Below, one piece after another: positions 44,256 to 56,616 of a stretch of DNA of 64,000 bases. Source of the DNA: Diphasiastrum complanatum (Eukaryota; Streptophyta; Lycopodiopsida; Lycopodiales; Lycopodiaceae). Positions within the stretch are counted from its first letter, which is position 1. The number at the start of each line of letters is the position of its first letter. The stretch covers positions 1 to 64,000 of the forward strand of contig MU831575.1 of assembly GCA_029204225.1 (NCBI GenBank), in the 5' to 3' direction. Made by a program: the position numbers and the translations under genes. A model generated the notes under the pieces. The model was not told where the DNA came from. It saw only the letters and a program-made list of their open reading frames with translations, and made no database searches.

Positions 44256-44568
44256 TGTTAAAATTGTAAAATCTACTTGTAGACTGTTCCCACATGGCAT
44301 CATTTTTCATGACCTAGCGTCACATTAACATGTACATAGTTAGGTAGTGATTAGAAGTCAACAAGATTACTGTCGGATGAAATTTTTTGGTGGTCATTGA
44401 GCTCCGAGTCGAGTCCCTACATTTTAGAGGTTAGTGGTGAGATTTGGCACCAACCACATGAGGCATCAAACTCCAATCACCAAGTGGATAAGCATTCATG
44501 TCTAAGGCATTGGATATTAGTTTTAGGTCTAAAACTATTTTTTGTAGCACTCATGAGCTGATCTGTTG

Positions 44569-45238
44569 TGAAAATTTGGCAAAATCTAGCTTGGATACTT
44601 TGCATATTCTTGTTTGTGAGAAAACATTGCATGTGTGGAGCATGTTCCCATGTGTGGAAAATAGACTAATTATGTTGAGTTAGGGGTACTCAAGTTTTTA
44701 GTAGAGATCTAGCCAAGTGTTTGATTAGGCCATTTTTGGCATTAGAGGCAAAATAGGCAAGTACACATGTTAGAGCATGACTAGGACAAAAGTAGAAAGT
44801 TGACATGTCCCTATGTGTTGGCATGAGAGCTAGTGACAAATGAAAAAGCTAGAATCTATCAAAATGGTCCAATCAAGATTGAGGGCTCATATGCTCAACC
44901 AATAGGATTTTGAGGAGGAAAAGAAGGGGTCCAATCATGTTTCACTCCCCTATACCTCAAGTAGCTTCATATAGAGGCAATAGTCCACTTGTATTGTGGA
45001 GTTATGAGATTTCTACACATTTTAAATCAAATCTTGCTTTCTCTCTCTACCCAAGTTTTGCTGGTTGGATTATCTCTCTACCCAAGAGGAGGGCATTTTC
45101 ATACTCAGTTTTTTGTTTGAAAAGTCTCCACACATGTGAGTGTAGTTGTATGATTGATTTATGCATGATTTGTAGTGCTCTTACCTTAGACTGATGGAAT
45201 AGATCTTGGTTTTCAATCTATGTAGGATCAAGTGCTAG
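44569..45238 (+). repeat. E-related LTR, diverged and truncated
   Basis: Starts TGTGAAAATTTGGCAAAATC, like the minus-strand start of the E LTRs, and follows their block order (ACATGTGTGGAGC, CTCTCTACCCAAG, ACACATGTGAGTG) but lacks the final CACACGTGTGAAATCAACA-type end. Confidence 0.65.
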
Positions 45239-45420
45239 TCTTGCCTTCTTCTGGTATCTAACAAATTCTTGTCCTCCAAGAGGCTCATCCTCTTATTCTA
45301 GGACAATATCAAAGTGGTCTTAGAGCACTAAGAGTGACTCCATCCTCACTTTCCATATTGTCAATGAGTAGTTTGTAGAATTCAACCTCTCACTAGATCC
45401 AAGAAGGAATCCACCAATGG
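45239..45420 (-). pseudogene. Copia gag N-terminal fragment
   Basis: The minus strand reads words like NSTNYS, IWKVRMESLLVL and FDIVLE in broken frames, matching the gag start of A, C and E. 45421-46390 beyond it is non-coding, leader-like sequence. Confidence 0.6.
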
Positions 45421-46452
45421 TTCCGATCTCCCTAATGACTTGTACTAATGATGTGCTTGCTGGCCCTCCCTAAGCTCTTTTCCAAATTTTGCCTCACTAG
45501 CAACTCACTTGTTGTTCACAAAGACACAAGTGGCAAGATCCCCTTGATCTTGATTCACAAGAATTTTTAGGAAGGATTCTACAAAAACAATGCTCAAGTA
45601 AATTGGTTTTGATTTGGACCTAGAAACTCACAAAGGTTTCACTTGTCTTGATTACTTCAAATTTGACTTCTAGACCTCTCAATGGACTTCTAGCCAAGAT
45701 GAAATGAAAATTAGATGAAAATCTATCAAAGGCTTACCAAATCAAGTCAATTTTGACTAATGGCTAAAACTTGTACTTTCTTGTTGATGGTTCTTCAAGA
45801 CATGTAAAACACATTTAAAGGGCTTGAATCTAGCCTCAATTGATTAGATTTAATGACACAAAGTCAAATCCAGTCAATGGCATACTAACGTTGATGCTTT
45901 CTTATAGATCTAGCATCAAAAAACTCATCAAGTACTAAAACTATGAATTTTTATGGATCTTAGCAAAAATGGAAATTATTTTTGGGTTCAGAATTGTGAA
46001 CAGTATGGAATTAGGCCCTGATCAAGTTTGATCCTCGAATTTCCATCCAATCATCCGAGCTCAAAATGAGCCCTTTAAGAAATTTCACTTTAGAGAGAGA
46101 ATGCAAACTGGTAACTTCTGGTCTCCGTTTTTCGAGTTTTTGGCCTTGTTCGACATTAAACTAGTATGGTTAACTTCAAAAAATAGTTAGTTAAGCATGA
46201 GATGTAGTAACTTCTCTTCATGCTCATTTCAAAATTCGGGACTAGAGCTTTAAGACTAAAAATCTTGGTGTGCTCAATGCAAAAACTGAAGCCGGAGTGG
46301 CAAAATTTTTGAAATCACTATATGCTTATAGTGAAATATGAGGCGAGACAATTTTTCAATGTGACATAAACATTACTAAAGTAAGGTATGCTAGATCTAA
46401 TCATATTGATTTACTGTAGTTTGACGCATTTGCAAGATCGTAGCTTTTAACA

Positions 46453-48144
46453 ATGGCAATGTTCCATTTGTATGTTGCTCTTCCGATGGAATGCATTCCA
46501 ATTATTAAGAAAAATGTGAAAGTTGTAGAAAATGTTGCTGCAATAGTTAGAGAATTGAGAATGAATAATCATATGAATATAGATTTGTGGATGGATGGAT
46601 CAATTTATCCTAATGATCCAGCTACCAATTTGTGTCTAGATTTTGAGTCCGTAACTCATCTTCTCAGATATGTATGTGAAGGAAGTAGAGGATTACTTGG
46701 ATATTGTCAAAGGTTGCGTGATGTTGGAATGCATAGCATATCTTGTCTTAATCAACAATTACACTTTCCTAATCAACAATTGCAACAAATCATCAATTGC
46801 TTCACTATGTGCAACACACTAGTGCTGAAAACAATGCACTCAAGAATGCTATGTCAGAGTTGAATGCTACAATCACTACTCTTTGGGGATCAAACCAAGA
46901 AATGTTAGAATCCATGGAAAAGTTGCGATCCGAGAGTTTAAAATCTGCTGTTGATATAAAAGTTATCAATAAGACAATGATGAAGAAGAAAAGAAAGAGA
47001 GTACCGATGAAGAATATTGATTACTTATCTACACATAGCGGCAATCAAAAAAAAAGAATTCGAGCATTCAAGTATGTTGTCATATAAACAGTTTATTTGA
47101 TTTATATATGTCATTTAAGTTTGATTTGCACTTGATAATATGGATTATCTATTTGTTAAATATAATTTGAAGTCTTGTTTTACCAAGAACTTCAGCAAAG
47201 GAAATGATAAAAAATGCTCGGTTTGAAAAAATGAAAAATGAAATTGTAGAGACTGTTTTGATTAAGGTTCAATCATACTTGGATGCAAATGTGATACAAG
47301 GTGCATGTGATGTATCTGGAATTAGCAGAAATGCTTATTCTACTTTTTGTAGAATAGTTAAAGAAGCTTTTTCCCAAGTGATGGTGAAGGAAATTTATCT
47401 TCCGCATCCATATTGGGTAAGATTAGCAAGAAATTATTATAATGACGGAATGTTCAAAGTAGTTGGCCAACCACTTCATATAACTGAATTATACAAATCA
47501 GAATATGGTTAGCTCAATGACAACAATTGCAAAAATATTTTTCTTGATATTGAAAATGTTCTAAAATACATTATTCGATTCTATAAACTAGACGAACATC
47601 AAGTAAATAGAAAGATCATTATTGTAATAAAATTGGATGAATCTGAAATCATCAAGGGTCAAAAGTTGGAATGAGTGAGCGTCACTTTGATGAACAAAAT
47701 TTCAGATACAAATAATCGAACATTTAGTGTTCAATTGGAAAATCACATATGGTGGTTGGCGGCATTCCAAGTATACATTTCAATTTTCACTTAGAATATC
47801 ATTATTAAAAATTCATACCTTGCCAGTTTTTATTGACATGTCATGCATTACTTGCTTCTCTACAGGTCTTGAAAGAGGACCATAAAATACTTTCATGGAT
47901 ATTTTCAAGAACAAATTATGGCGAGATTATAAATAGACATTTGGAGGGTGAGAAATTTACAGTCGAAAACCATGGAAGTTTTCAAATTAAATGGCACCTT
48001 GGAGGGGATTTGAAAACATTAAAATGTATGTATAATGTCTCTCACGGGGCAACATCAAAGCATCCATGTCTTTATTGCTTTGAAGGATTGCTACAATATG
48101 AATTTGGGATGATCAACAAACACTGGCCCAACATGAGAAGCTGA
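46453..48144 (+). pseudogene. Putative DNA-transposon gene (plus-strand member of a convergent pair)
   Basis: Coding-like blocks: 46453-46800, and 46797-47087 in a shifted frame with a heptad-like stretch (ENNALKNAMSELNATI, MLESMEKLRSESLKS) and a Lys/Arg cluster. A TTCAG acceptor is at about 47191. Then 47192-47512 with a helix-turn-helix-like VSGISRNAYSTFCRIVKEAF. Broken sequence with LDESEIIKGQK follows (47630-47680), then 47833-48144 with WHLGGDLKTLKCM followed by C-x2-C. A D(ESE) then GGD-K pattern resembles the spaced acidic residues of large eukaryotic DDE transposases. I cannot assign a superfamily. Stops and frameshifts make it a pseudogene. Confidence 0.45.
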
Positions 48145-48369
48145 AGATCCAAATATGAAAAGTGTTCTGCCAATTCCATTAAAAAAATGTTCACATATGC
48201 ACATTGCATGCTGAGGTCCGTATTATTGAAAAACTTATTTACTTGCATATTCTACTAGCATTGGGAGTATAACCCAGTATTTTAATAGCCAAATCCCTTT
48301 TCACAAAATTATTTTATATGTTCCCCTTGCGTACTTATGGCCTCCTAATCAAACTGATAATGATTTGAT

Positions 48370-48525
48370 GGCCACGATGACAGTCGTTGCATATGGATCA
48401 AAAGATGAATGATATATACAAATCTCATTATTTTGAAAGTTTTTCAAATAATGAGATAGAGACACATCCTTTCTCCCGCAGACGCCTCCATGTTTCATAC
48501 CAAAGGCATCTACTTCAATACCATC
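48370..48525 (-). pseudogene. Exon of the minus-strand convergent gene
   Basis: Follows a TTTATAG acceptor on the minus strand and reads GIEVDAFGMKHGGVCGRK, then SLSHYLKNFQNNEIYTYH in one frame. It joins in frame to the exon ending at 48631. Product unknown. Confidence 0.5.
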
Positions 48526-48630
48526 CTATAAACGAGAAAAGAAAATAAATTTAAAATGGTCTCATACTTTAACACAATGTTTGAAATAAGAAAACTGAAC
48601 AATATAAATAGCAATATAATATCTACATAC

Positions 48631-49040
48631 CAAATCATAATCATCGTATTCAACGAATTTTGCTAATGTCATGTCCTTCAATGGCCTCTACATTTTCGGA
48701 GGGGATATATCTAGGCCTTGGGGGATATTTTTTTTGGAATTCCAAAAATTCCTCCTCTGTAGGCAAAGTTTTTTCATAGGCTTTAGATTTTTCAATCATG
48801 GCCTCCAAGGTCTCATTGCCAGATTTCCAATTGCCATCTTTATCATAATCTATCTCATTGTCAAGGTCATCATATGTGTAATCAACAATGTCAAAAAATT
48901 ATGATAATTTTTCAGCAAAAATTGAGAGGATTTCATCCTCTCTCAAATTCAAAACATCTTCTATATCATTAAATGAAATATAACTTTCATTATTTATAAA
49001 ATATAAGGGAACATCGAGTAGAGTTAATTGATTAACAAGA
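48631..49040 (-). pseudogene. Exon of the minus-strand convergent gene, 3' of the element E insertion
   Basis: Reads SYISFNDIEDVLNLREDEIL, one stop, then acidic NEIDYDKDGNWKSGNETLEA and LPTEEEFLEFQ. A frame change leads to TLAKFVEYDDYDL and a GTATGT donor at 48630. The 5' continuation is at 54041-54614, beyond element E, in the same frame. Confidence 0.5.
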
Positions 49041-49863
49041 TGTTGATTTCACACGTGTGGACTGTCCACAACATGTACTTGTAATCTCCTAAGGTGTGTA
49101 GATGCACCAATATCAAGACTAGATTGAGATTCAAGATCTATCTTTGTATCTATGGCAAAAACACACTACTACATGCATTCAATCACTTCCAACTCTCACT
49201 CACACATATGGGAAGTGTTCCAAAAGTAATCTAAGTAAAAACAAGCTGCTCTCCTCGGGTAGAGAGAGAAAATCATCAATAGCTCTCGGGTAGAGAGAGA
49301 CAACTAGAAAATCACTTACAGTCAAAATTCACTCAATCTCAAAATCAATTAGATCCAAATGAGGAGTACAATGATACTAGTAGATCCACGAGCTACCACT
49401 ATGCTTAACTATGATTGGACCACACTTTGCCACCTCTTAATCCTATAGGACCATTGATCCATGCACCTCTAAATTCTATTGGACCATTTTCAAGCAAACC
49501 TCAAATTCTATTGGACCACTCATGGTTCCACCTCTAAATCCTATTGGACCTCTTAAACTTCATCAAACAAAAGCATTACACTTGTCTACACTCTAATTGG
49601 CACAAGTTTGGCCTCCTACTCTATTTTGGCTCAATAGTGGCATTATAAGTGGAAATGGATAATTTGTCATCTATGCCAAATTTGACCCTATCAACATCCT
49701 ACACCTAAATGCTTGACTATGAAATTCTATGAGACCCCTATATCAAACAGTTTGATTTACTTTACAATTCTCCATGCGTGGGAACATCCTCCCCACATGT
49801 GAAATTCACTTACAAACTTCTATCATAAAAAATACCAAGCTAGATTTTTGCCAATTTCTCACG
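49041..49863 (-). repeat. 3' LTR of element E
   Basis: In plus orientation it runs TGTTGATTTCACACGTGTGG to TTTCTCACG. The last base differs from the other LTR, which ends TCTCACA. Confidence 0.88.
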
Positions 49864-49986
49864 CTCCTCAAAAAATAGCTTGGAAAGGTACTAGATCACT
49901 TGAGAAATTTGTAAATCTTTTTGACTGGATCCTTTGGTATGCATAAGAAGTGAAGATCAGCCAAGGGATCCATCATAGCAGCACCC

Positions 49987-50700
49987 TCACCATATCCATG
50001 ATAAGATCTCTTTGGTAGAGATCTCTTGCCAATGCCTTTGAAGAGTGCTCCACCAATATGCCACTATGATCATGGGCTTCCTCCATGCTTGATGATGATG
50101 TTTGCTTTGAAAGTTCCACTTGCATGATGGATGCACCATAAATAGAGAAATCTGAGGCTTCCAAGCCTCATAAGGATCATGGAGATCAAGATCATAAGAT
50201 GTGAAACAATGATGATTATCAAGATTATGCTTTCTAGCTTGACTAGTCCACATACAATGAACTATATCCATGATGGATCTAATCTTGATATCAAAGACTA
50301 TCTTGATCTTTTTTATTCTAGTTACTCTCTCAAGGATGTAAGTGTCCACTTTGGATGCTTCATTTAATCTCAAGAGGAGTTTACAATTTGCCTCAAAACA
50401 TGTGAAAACATGATTTTCAAAAAAGTGAGCACCAAGCTCAATCTTGTTCTTACTAGAACCGAGAGCATACTTTTGACAATACAATATCTTGCTTTCAAAA
50501 AGTATTGGAAACACATCTAAGTCAATAATGACAAGAAACATGTCCATACCATAAGCATCATACAAAACTAGTATAGCTTTTCTTGAACTTTGAGATCCAA
50601 AAAAATTCAATGAAGCAAGATAGCATTTCAAGGAAAGGAAGAGAAGCATATATGAATGTGTTGTAGTAGATACAACATGAAAGATGCCCCTCTTTGCCAT
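49987..50700 (-). other. Unrecognised 237-codon ORF inside element E
   Basis: It occupies the place where integrase, RT and RNase H should be. No copia motif is visible. The first part is hydrophobic (MLLFLSLKCYLASLNFF), the middle is Ile/Lys/Arg-rich, the end rich in Trp and His. It may be a captured sequence or a chance frame in AT-rich DNA. A second frame just downstream (about 49925-49990) also reads open. Confidence 0.3.
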
Positions 50701-52083
50701 GTAAGGTGAGCCATAAAGACTCGGGGGCTTGGATCTTCAATGAGAATTTCTCCTCAACATATGCTTTGAATAATAAGGAATACTCATACACCATAATACT
50801 TGAAGAGAGAAGATATGTGCATCTTGTGTGATCATCCTCCTTTGAAATATTGGACATATAAGAAACATCAAGAGAGTTTGCACTCTCACTTGGATCCAAT
50901 TTGTAGATGCCTTCAAATCTTGATCCATATGCAAGGATCTCACCATCCTTCTTGATCACACAATTGTCAATATTGAAATTGACATCAAAGCCACTATCAA
51001 GAAGTTGGCCAACACTTAAGATGTTCTTTGTAAGCTTTGGGACAAAAAGAACATTGTTGAGAAAGAGATCTTTGGAAGATGCAAGCTTCAAGGAAATAAT
51101 CCCTACTCCTTCAATATTGCACTCATGCTTACTTGCAATGTATATGGTCTTCTTGACTCCATCATAAGGCATAATAGATGAAAAAAGTGCTTGGAGCCAC
51201 ACATATGTGAAGATGCTCCATTATCAATATACCATGAGTCATCCTTGTTGAAGGTGGAAGAGGAGAAGCTTGATGTCATAAGAGAGCCTTCTCCATCACT
51301 TGCAATATAGTCTTATTTCTCATTCGTGATATTGGCTTGATTGAGTTGATTCTTCTTCTTGAAGCAATTGGTGGCATAATGGCCTTTCTTGCCACAATAT
51401 CATTAGAGAAGTGATGGTGTTGCTTCTTACTCCTCTCTTTGTGCTTGGCAAATAGAACTTTGCCATCATCATGATTGAGTGATAGCTTGTCCATCCTCAA
51501 GAGCTTGTACTCTTGTCTTGATTCTTCAGAAATAAGCACACTTTGAAGGGCCTCCAAACTTGGTAGCTCCTCCTTAATGGCATAGGATTGGACAAGGTTG
51601 TCATATTCATCTCTCAAGCCATTGAGAATGACTTGGACTAGCTCACTTTGATTGATTGAGTCACCAATACATGCAAGCTCCCTATGAATATCCTTGACTC
51701 TCAACACATAATTAGATGCACTCTCATCACTCTTTTGACTACTTTGGAAGATTTGATTTCTAAGAGTGAGGAGCCTAGAGGTGTTCTTAGCCTCATAAAT
51801 GGACTTGAGACAATCCCAAGCTTTCTTGGATGTAGAACAATCACCAATCTCCCTCAATATCTCATTAAAGACATTCATCTTAATGTAGTGGAGAGCCATC
51901 CTAGCTCTCTTCTTGTATTTTTGTACTTCTTGAAGGACTTGAGTCTCCTCGTCAATCCCAAGTACAATGTCCATCACATCTTGGAGTATCAAAGATGGAC
52001 TCCATCCTCAACTTCCATATTGTATAATTGGAAGTAGACAATCTCTCCCTTGATTGCAACAAGTATGAACTCATTGAAGTCAT
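50700..52083 (-). pseudogene. Element E gag, protease and pre-integrase
   Basis: Start at 52083 (SRERLSTSNYTIWKLRMESI), a frameshift near 52000, gag to about 51280, a zinc knuckle CGKKGHYATNCF around 51360-51395 in another frame, a protease with DNGASSHM instead of DSGASSHM near 51200-51230, and pre-integrase (KLTKNILSVGQLL) in 50770-51150. Sequence similarity to copia ends in FKAYVEEKFSLKIQ near 50730. Confidence 0.85.
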
Positions 52084-52691
52084 GTAAAGTGGAGATAGAT
52101 AAATGTGATGAACAAAAAATGTTGCATCTCTCTCACTAAAGGATCCAATAATGGTGTGCTACCAACTCCTATGCAAGATCTTGCAACAAATTGTGAGATG
52201 ATTCTCACTAGCTATCTCAATCTCTCCAAAACTAGATCTACTTCACATCAAATGATGGAGTATGGGCAAAGTTAGGATCAAACACTCTTAGCACGTGTGA
52301 AATACACTAAGAAACCAAATTTGACTCAAATACAGTGATATTGCATGAAACAAAATGGCTTAGATCTCAAAACAGTGCCTAGATCACATATAGATGAGAT
52401 TGGTAAGCATTCAACTGTGATTTTGGATCAAACAGGCAATCTCTTGACCAAATTAAATGTGTCCACCTAGGTCTAGGTGCCCTACCTAACCCTCTTCAAA
52501 AGCTTATAACTTTTGATTGGCTCAACCAAATGGAATGAAACTGATTGCATTAGAAACTAGACAAAAATAGCCATTAGAGGAGTTCTAAATCCAAAAAAGA
52601 CCCTTTGTAAAGATTCTTTTTATTTTTTTTCTTAAATTTTTCTTACACATGGACCAATCAAAACACTCAAATTTGAAATTTACGTAACGTA

Positions 52692-52870
52692 ACTTTTTGA
52701 GTCCACATTTTGATTCCACACTTAAAATGGCATAATTTTTTAGTGGTAAGTCCAAATTTAGCGGAGTTTGGTGCATTGGAAAGCACTCAACAAGGGCTTT
52801 CCAATGATATGTTACATGACATACTTTTGAGATATGATTAAAAAGTTATGGGAAGTCAAAAGTATTAGTG
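52692..52870 (-). repeat. Dispersed repeat, inverted partner at 8355-8530
   Basis: Part of the E leader. The reverse complement shares TCAAAAGTATGTCAT and CATATCATTGGAAA words with the 8.4-kb copy. Confidence 0.6.
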
Positions 52871-53205
52871 TTATAATATTTTAATAATATAAAAGATATC
52901 TTGCACGAATTCTTAAAGGGTCTTTTTGGATCTCAAAACTCCCCTAATGTTCAAAACAAGCTATCTAGCAAGATTTTTGGATCAAACATGAAAGAGAACT
53001 CCCAAACTGGAATTGTATGTTCCTCACACGTGTCCGAGCACCTGATTCCGTACAATACCAGATCAGACCCAATCAATGCCCTATTGATCTCTTTTGATCC
53101 AAAATTGGACAAGATAGCTAGGAAAATGGATCTTGACAATTTCTAGCTCAAGATTGATGAATAGTTTTCACTCAAATGGATCAAAATGCATGGTAACCTT
53201 AGGTA

Positions 53206-53218
53206 GGATCTGATACCA
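53206..53218 (-). promoter_or_regulatory. Primer-binding site of element E
   Basis: The reverse complement TGGTATCAGATCC directly follows the LTR end GAAATCAACA. One mismatch (T for G) from the PBS of B. Confidence 0.85.
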
Positions 53219-54040
53219 TGTTGATTTCACACGTGTGGACTATCCACAACATGTACTTGTGATCTCCTAAGGTGTGTAGATGCACCAAGATCAAGACTAG
53301 ATTGAGATTCAAGATCTATCTTTGAATCTATGGCAAAAACACACTACTACATGCATTCAATCACTTCCAACTCTCACTCACACATATGGGAAGTGTTTTA
53401 AAAGTAATCTAAGTTAAAACAGCTGCTCTCCTTGGGTAGAGAGAGAAAATCATCAATAGCTCTCGGGTAGAGAGAGAAAGCTAGAAAATCACTTATAGTC
53501 AAAATCCACTCAATATCAAAATCAATTAGATCCAAATGAGGTGTACAATGATACTAGTAGATCCACGAGCTACCATTATGCTTAATTATGATTGGACCAC
53601 TCTTTTCCACCTCTTAATCCTATAGGACCATTGATCCATGCACCTCTAAATTCTATTGGACCATTTTCAAGCAAACCTCAAATTCTATTGGACCACTCAT
53701 GGTTCCACCTCTAAATCCTATTGGACCTCTTAAACTTCATCAAACAAAAACATTACACTTGTCTACACTCTAATTGGCACAATTTTGGCCTCCTACTCTA
53801 TTTTGGCTCAATAGTGGCATTACAAGTGGAAATGGATAATTTGCCATCTATGCCAAATTTGACCCTATCAACATCCTACACCTAAATGCTTGACTATGAA
53901 ATTCTATGAGACCCCTATATCAAACATTTTTTATTTACTTTACAATTATCCACACGTGGGAAGTCCTCCACACATGTGAGATTCAGTTACAAACTTCTAT
54001 CATAAAAAATACCAAGCTAGATTTTTGCCAATTTCTCACA
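53219..54040 (-). repeat. 5' LTR of element E
   Basis: Plus orientation TGTTGATTTCACACG to TTTCTCACA, collinear with 49041-49863. Contains CACACGTGTG near its end. Confidence 0.9.
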
Positions 54041-54614
54041 CAAGAGATGCAGATGGAAGAGAATCAGAGAGGATTATAAAACGAGGGAGAGTTTTTTGAG
54101 AATCTGAAGCCAAAGATGCTTCAGCTTCAACCCCTATATCAGTATCTGCATCATCTACATCAACTGGAGTAGGTGCAGATACTTCGATCAATGGAACAAT
54201 TGAAGATTCAACAGACTCATCATCTGAAATTTCAGTAGATATGTAAAAGACAAAAGCCATTCCTTTGATTATAAGGCGACATATCCTTTTGTGAATATCA
54301 GAATATATATTTCTTTTGAAATGGTCATGCAGACTTTCTATTGTGTTTATGCTTAGAGGATGGTTGGGAATGCACAAGGTCTTGAAAATGAACGAAACAA
54401 AAACTATCTATATCCAAAACATGAGTACTAATAATCTGAGAAAAATTATCAAGATAAGAAATTAAATTATAACGATTTTCATAAACTAGCTTATTGATAT
54501 TGAAGGGAGCAAAAAAAATACTCGCAAAATACTCTAATTTCTCAGATGGATGTCACTGGCATTCAAAAAATCCAGAATTTTGTTATCTGAGGACATGGAG
54601 GAACTAGACATATT
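54041..54614 (-). pseudogene. 5' part of the minus-strand convergent gene
   Basis: A start-like MSSSSMSSDNKILDFL at 54614 is followed by stops. From 54377 a frame reads HPLSINTIESLHDHFKRNIY and an acidic Ser/Asp/Glu-rich stretch up to the element E junction at 54045, where the same frame continues at 49040. Product unknown. A transposon gene paired with 46453-48144 is likely from position. Confidence 0.45.
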
Positions 54615-54619
54615 GAACC

Positions 54620-55398
54620 TGATATTGGTTCAACGTGACAGAATGATATTGGTAGAGAAATGAACAATAGTGCGCACGTTGATCCGATATCGTTAGGATG
54701 AGATTGGAATTTTCCGCAAGCACACATTAGAAGAGGTTGATATCGATTCAGCGCGTCTGAATGAACCCACCGTGCACTATATGGGAGGTGCGCATCGATT
54801 TGATATCACAAGAAAGAAAGAAAACAAAATGACTAGTGAGTTCAGAATGAAGGATCACAAAATCGAAATCTTCAGTCACTTGAACTCTAGCGACCACTAC
54901 AATCAGATATCGAATCGACGCTTGCCCTTGTTGAAGTCTCGTATATATCGATTGTATTTTTGGTCTTCATTGCCTTGGTCTGTATTGTCCTTGTCTTGGC
55001 ATATTTGGATATGTTTAGATGATGATCTGATCAAAGCTTTGCTGCAACAAATCTAAGTGAACTAATGTCGCATGTTTGGATTGGTTGTGGCAAAGGTTTG
55101 ATTAGATCATCATTCTGAACTTATCCAAAAAAAACCATGGTAAAGGCAAGGCAGACCAAGGCTATGAAAAACAAACATGTCAGAAAACCGTAGAAATTGA
55201 AGATGAATGAATCATGACCTGAATTAATAACAGGAAAACAAACAAGTAAGAACAACCATAGAAAACTGTAAATATATTTCTATTAAAAAAATTTGTACAT
55301 GTGTCTCATCCACATCAAGTGAGACGAATTTTTTATCAGTATCAACTATCTATGATCTCTAAATCCATTTCTCCAGTGGAAGTAGCTTGGGTGGAAAA
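54620..55398. other. No recognisable gene
   Basis: Contains several GATATC/ATCGATT words in a 54640-54810 stretch that may be the terminal region of the interrupted transposon. I could not find a matching inverted repeat near 46.4 kb. A purine run GGGTGGAAAA at 55389-55398 precedes the D LTR. Confidence 0.3.
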
Positions 55399-56052
55399 TG
55401 TGAGAGATTTCAACTAGTTTAGTCTAGTTTAGTCATATTTTGGTAAACTGTCAATAAGAGGCCAAAACTCATTTTAGACTTAGAGAAAAACTTTTGAAGT
55501 TATATTAGTTTAAAATACATTCAATAAACACTTTTTGAAAGTGTGGAAAAGTTGGTAGTCGAGTTTGAGAGAGATTCAAATTTGAACTTTGGGTACATTG
55601 AATCTAGACCCAAAAATAGTAGGGTTTACATTTTGGAGGGAAAGCCAAGTGGCCAAATAGGGTTTGGACACTCTATTAAAGGATGTAACTCGTGGAGAGA
55701 CACATCTTCTCTCTTCTCTCTCTCATTTCATCATTATACATGGTTCTCTTTGGGTTTTACTACTCATTAGTGCACTATCTTGGTGTTATCTTGCAATCTT
55801 GTGTGTAGAATGCTCATATTTTGCTATTTTTGGTTCCACACGTGTGAAATATAGTAGGGTACTGTAATTGTACGGACAACAAACATATTTTATGTTTTGG
55901 TTCATGTTTGATCAGTGTTTCCTTAGAGTTTGCATCTCATTTTGTATGTAGATGTTGTTTTCTCTACATTGGCAGGATTGTTGGTTTGCTCCTTATTGTA
56001 ACCAAAGATCAGGGACATGGATTGGATCTTGAATGATCTGAAATCTTTCACA
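55399..56052 (+). repeat. Family-D copia LTR with adjacent PBS-like motif
   Basis: 654 bp from TGTGAGAGATTTC to ATCTTTCACA, followed by TGCTACCAGAGCTC, a PBS variant. It is collinear with 4832-5179 over its second half and carries TTCCACACGTGTGAAA at 55834-55849. Interior sequence is lost after about 56135. Confidence 0.75.
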
Positions 56053-56134
56053 TGCTACCAGAGCTCTTGTGTTTCAATAGATGTAGAATACCCATTTTGT
56101 AAGTCTAAGCTAATCTATTATAATTAAAATTATA

Positions 56135-56330
56135 GTGTTCCCGGGCAACAGGCAGCGCTCACGCTGTGACTGGCAGCGCGAGCGCTGTTCGGGACCCTTT
56201 TTAAACATGTTTTTTTTTTGGACAGCGGTCGCGCTGCCCCGCGGGCAGCCTGACTCAGCCCAAAAACAAAAATCCCCATTTTTCAAAATTTTAACTTTCC
56301 CCTGCCCTGCCCGCCCAAAACTCCTCCCCG
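56135..56330. other. GC-rich segment with GCAGCGC words, no gene
   Basis: Repeated GGCAGCG/GCGCTG words allow hairpins (GGCAGCGCTCACGCTG, GGCAGCGCGAGCGCTG, GACAGCGGTCGCGCTG), that is, about three related units in 110 bp. Unlike its neighbours in composition. Confidence 0.4.
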
Positions 56331-56530
56331 TAGACTTGTGGGCTCACATCGCTAGTCTTATTATAAGCTCCTAAACATGTCACATCTCAAACGCGGGTCC
56401 TTGGTCTATTTATAGCTTTTGAAACATTAGATTGGATTGGTCAAACTAAGGCTAGGTGGGTTGATCCCAATTTGATAAAAAAGACAACTATGATATAGTG
56501 TCCCTTCATTCTGCCATCCCCAGAATTATG

Positions 56531-56616
56531 CTTCTTGGTTTCCAAGGGGAGGCTCGAACCTGGGACCAAAGAAACTTTGGATGCCAAGCTAACCAGTTGA
56601 GCCAACCCCGTTGGGT
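56531..56616 (-). mobile_element. tRNA-derived short retroelement (86 bp) with 16-bp target duplication
   Basis: The minus strand contains an A-box-like TGGCTCAACTGG and a B-box-like GGTTCGAGCC spaced as in a tRNA. It is flanked by exact 16-bp direct repeats CATCCCCAGAATTATG (56515-56530 and 56617-56632). This matches a SINE head or tRNA retropseudogene integrated by a LINE-type mechanism. No SINE body or tail is present. Confidence 0.82.

Larger units (their letters stand above)
49041..54040 (-). mobile_element. Copia element E, complete ends, gutted interior
   Basis: LTRs at 49041-49863 and 53219-54040 flank a 3.36-kb interior. The target duplication is CAAGA (49036-49040 and 54041-54045). 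Minus-strand order: LTR, PBS (53206-53218), leader, gag, protease, pre-integrase, then an unrelated-looking segment, purine run and LTR. RT and RNase H are missing. The LTRs differ at many positions, so this is an older insertion than B. It interrupts an unrelated minus-strand coding region. Confidence 0.9.

Noticed and set aside
49987-54040. Element E as an autonomous copia element
   Set aside because: RT and RNase H are missing, gag is frameshifted and the protease box is altered.
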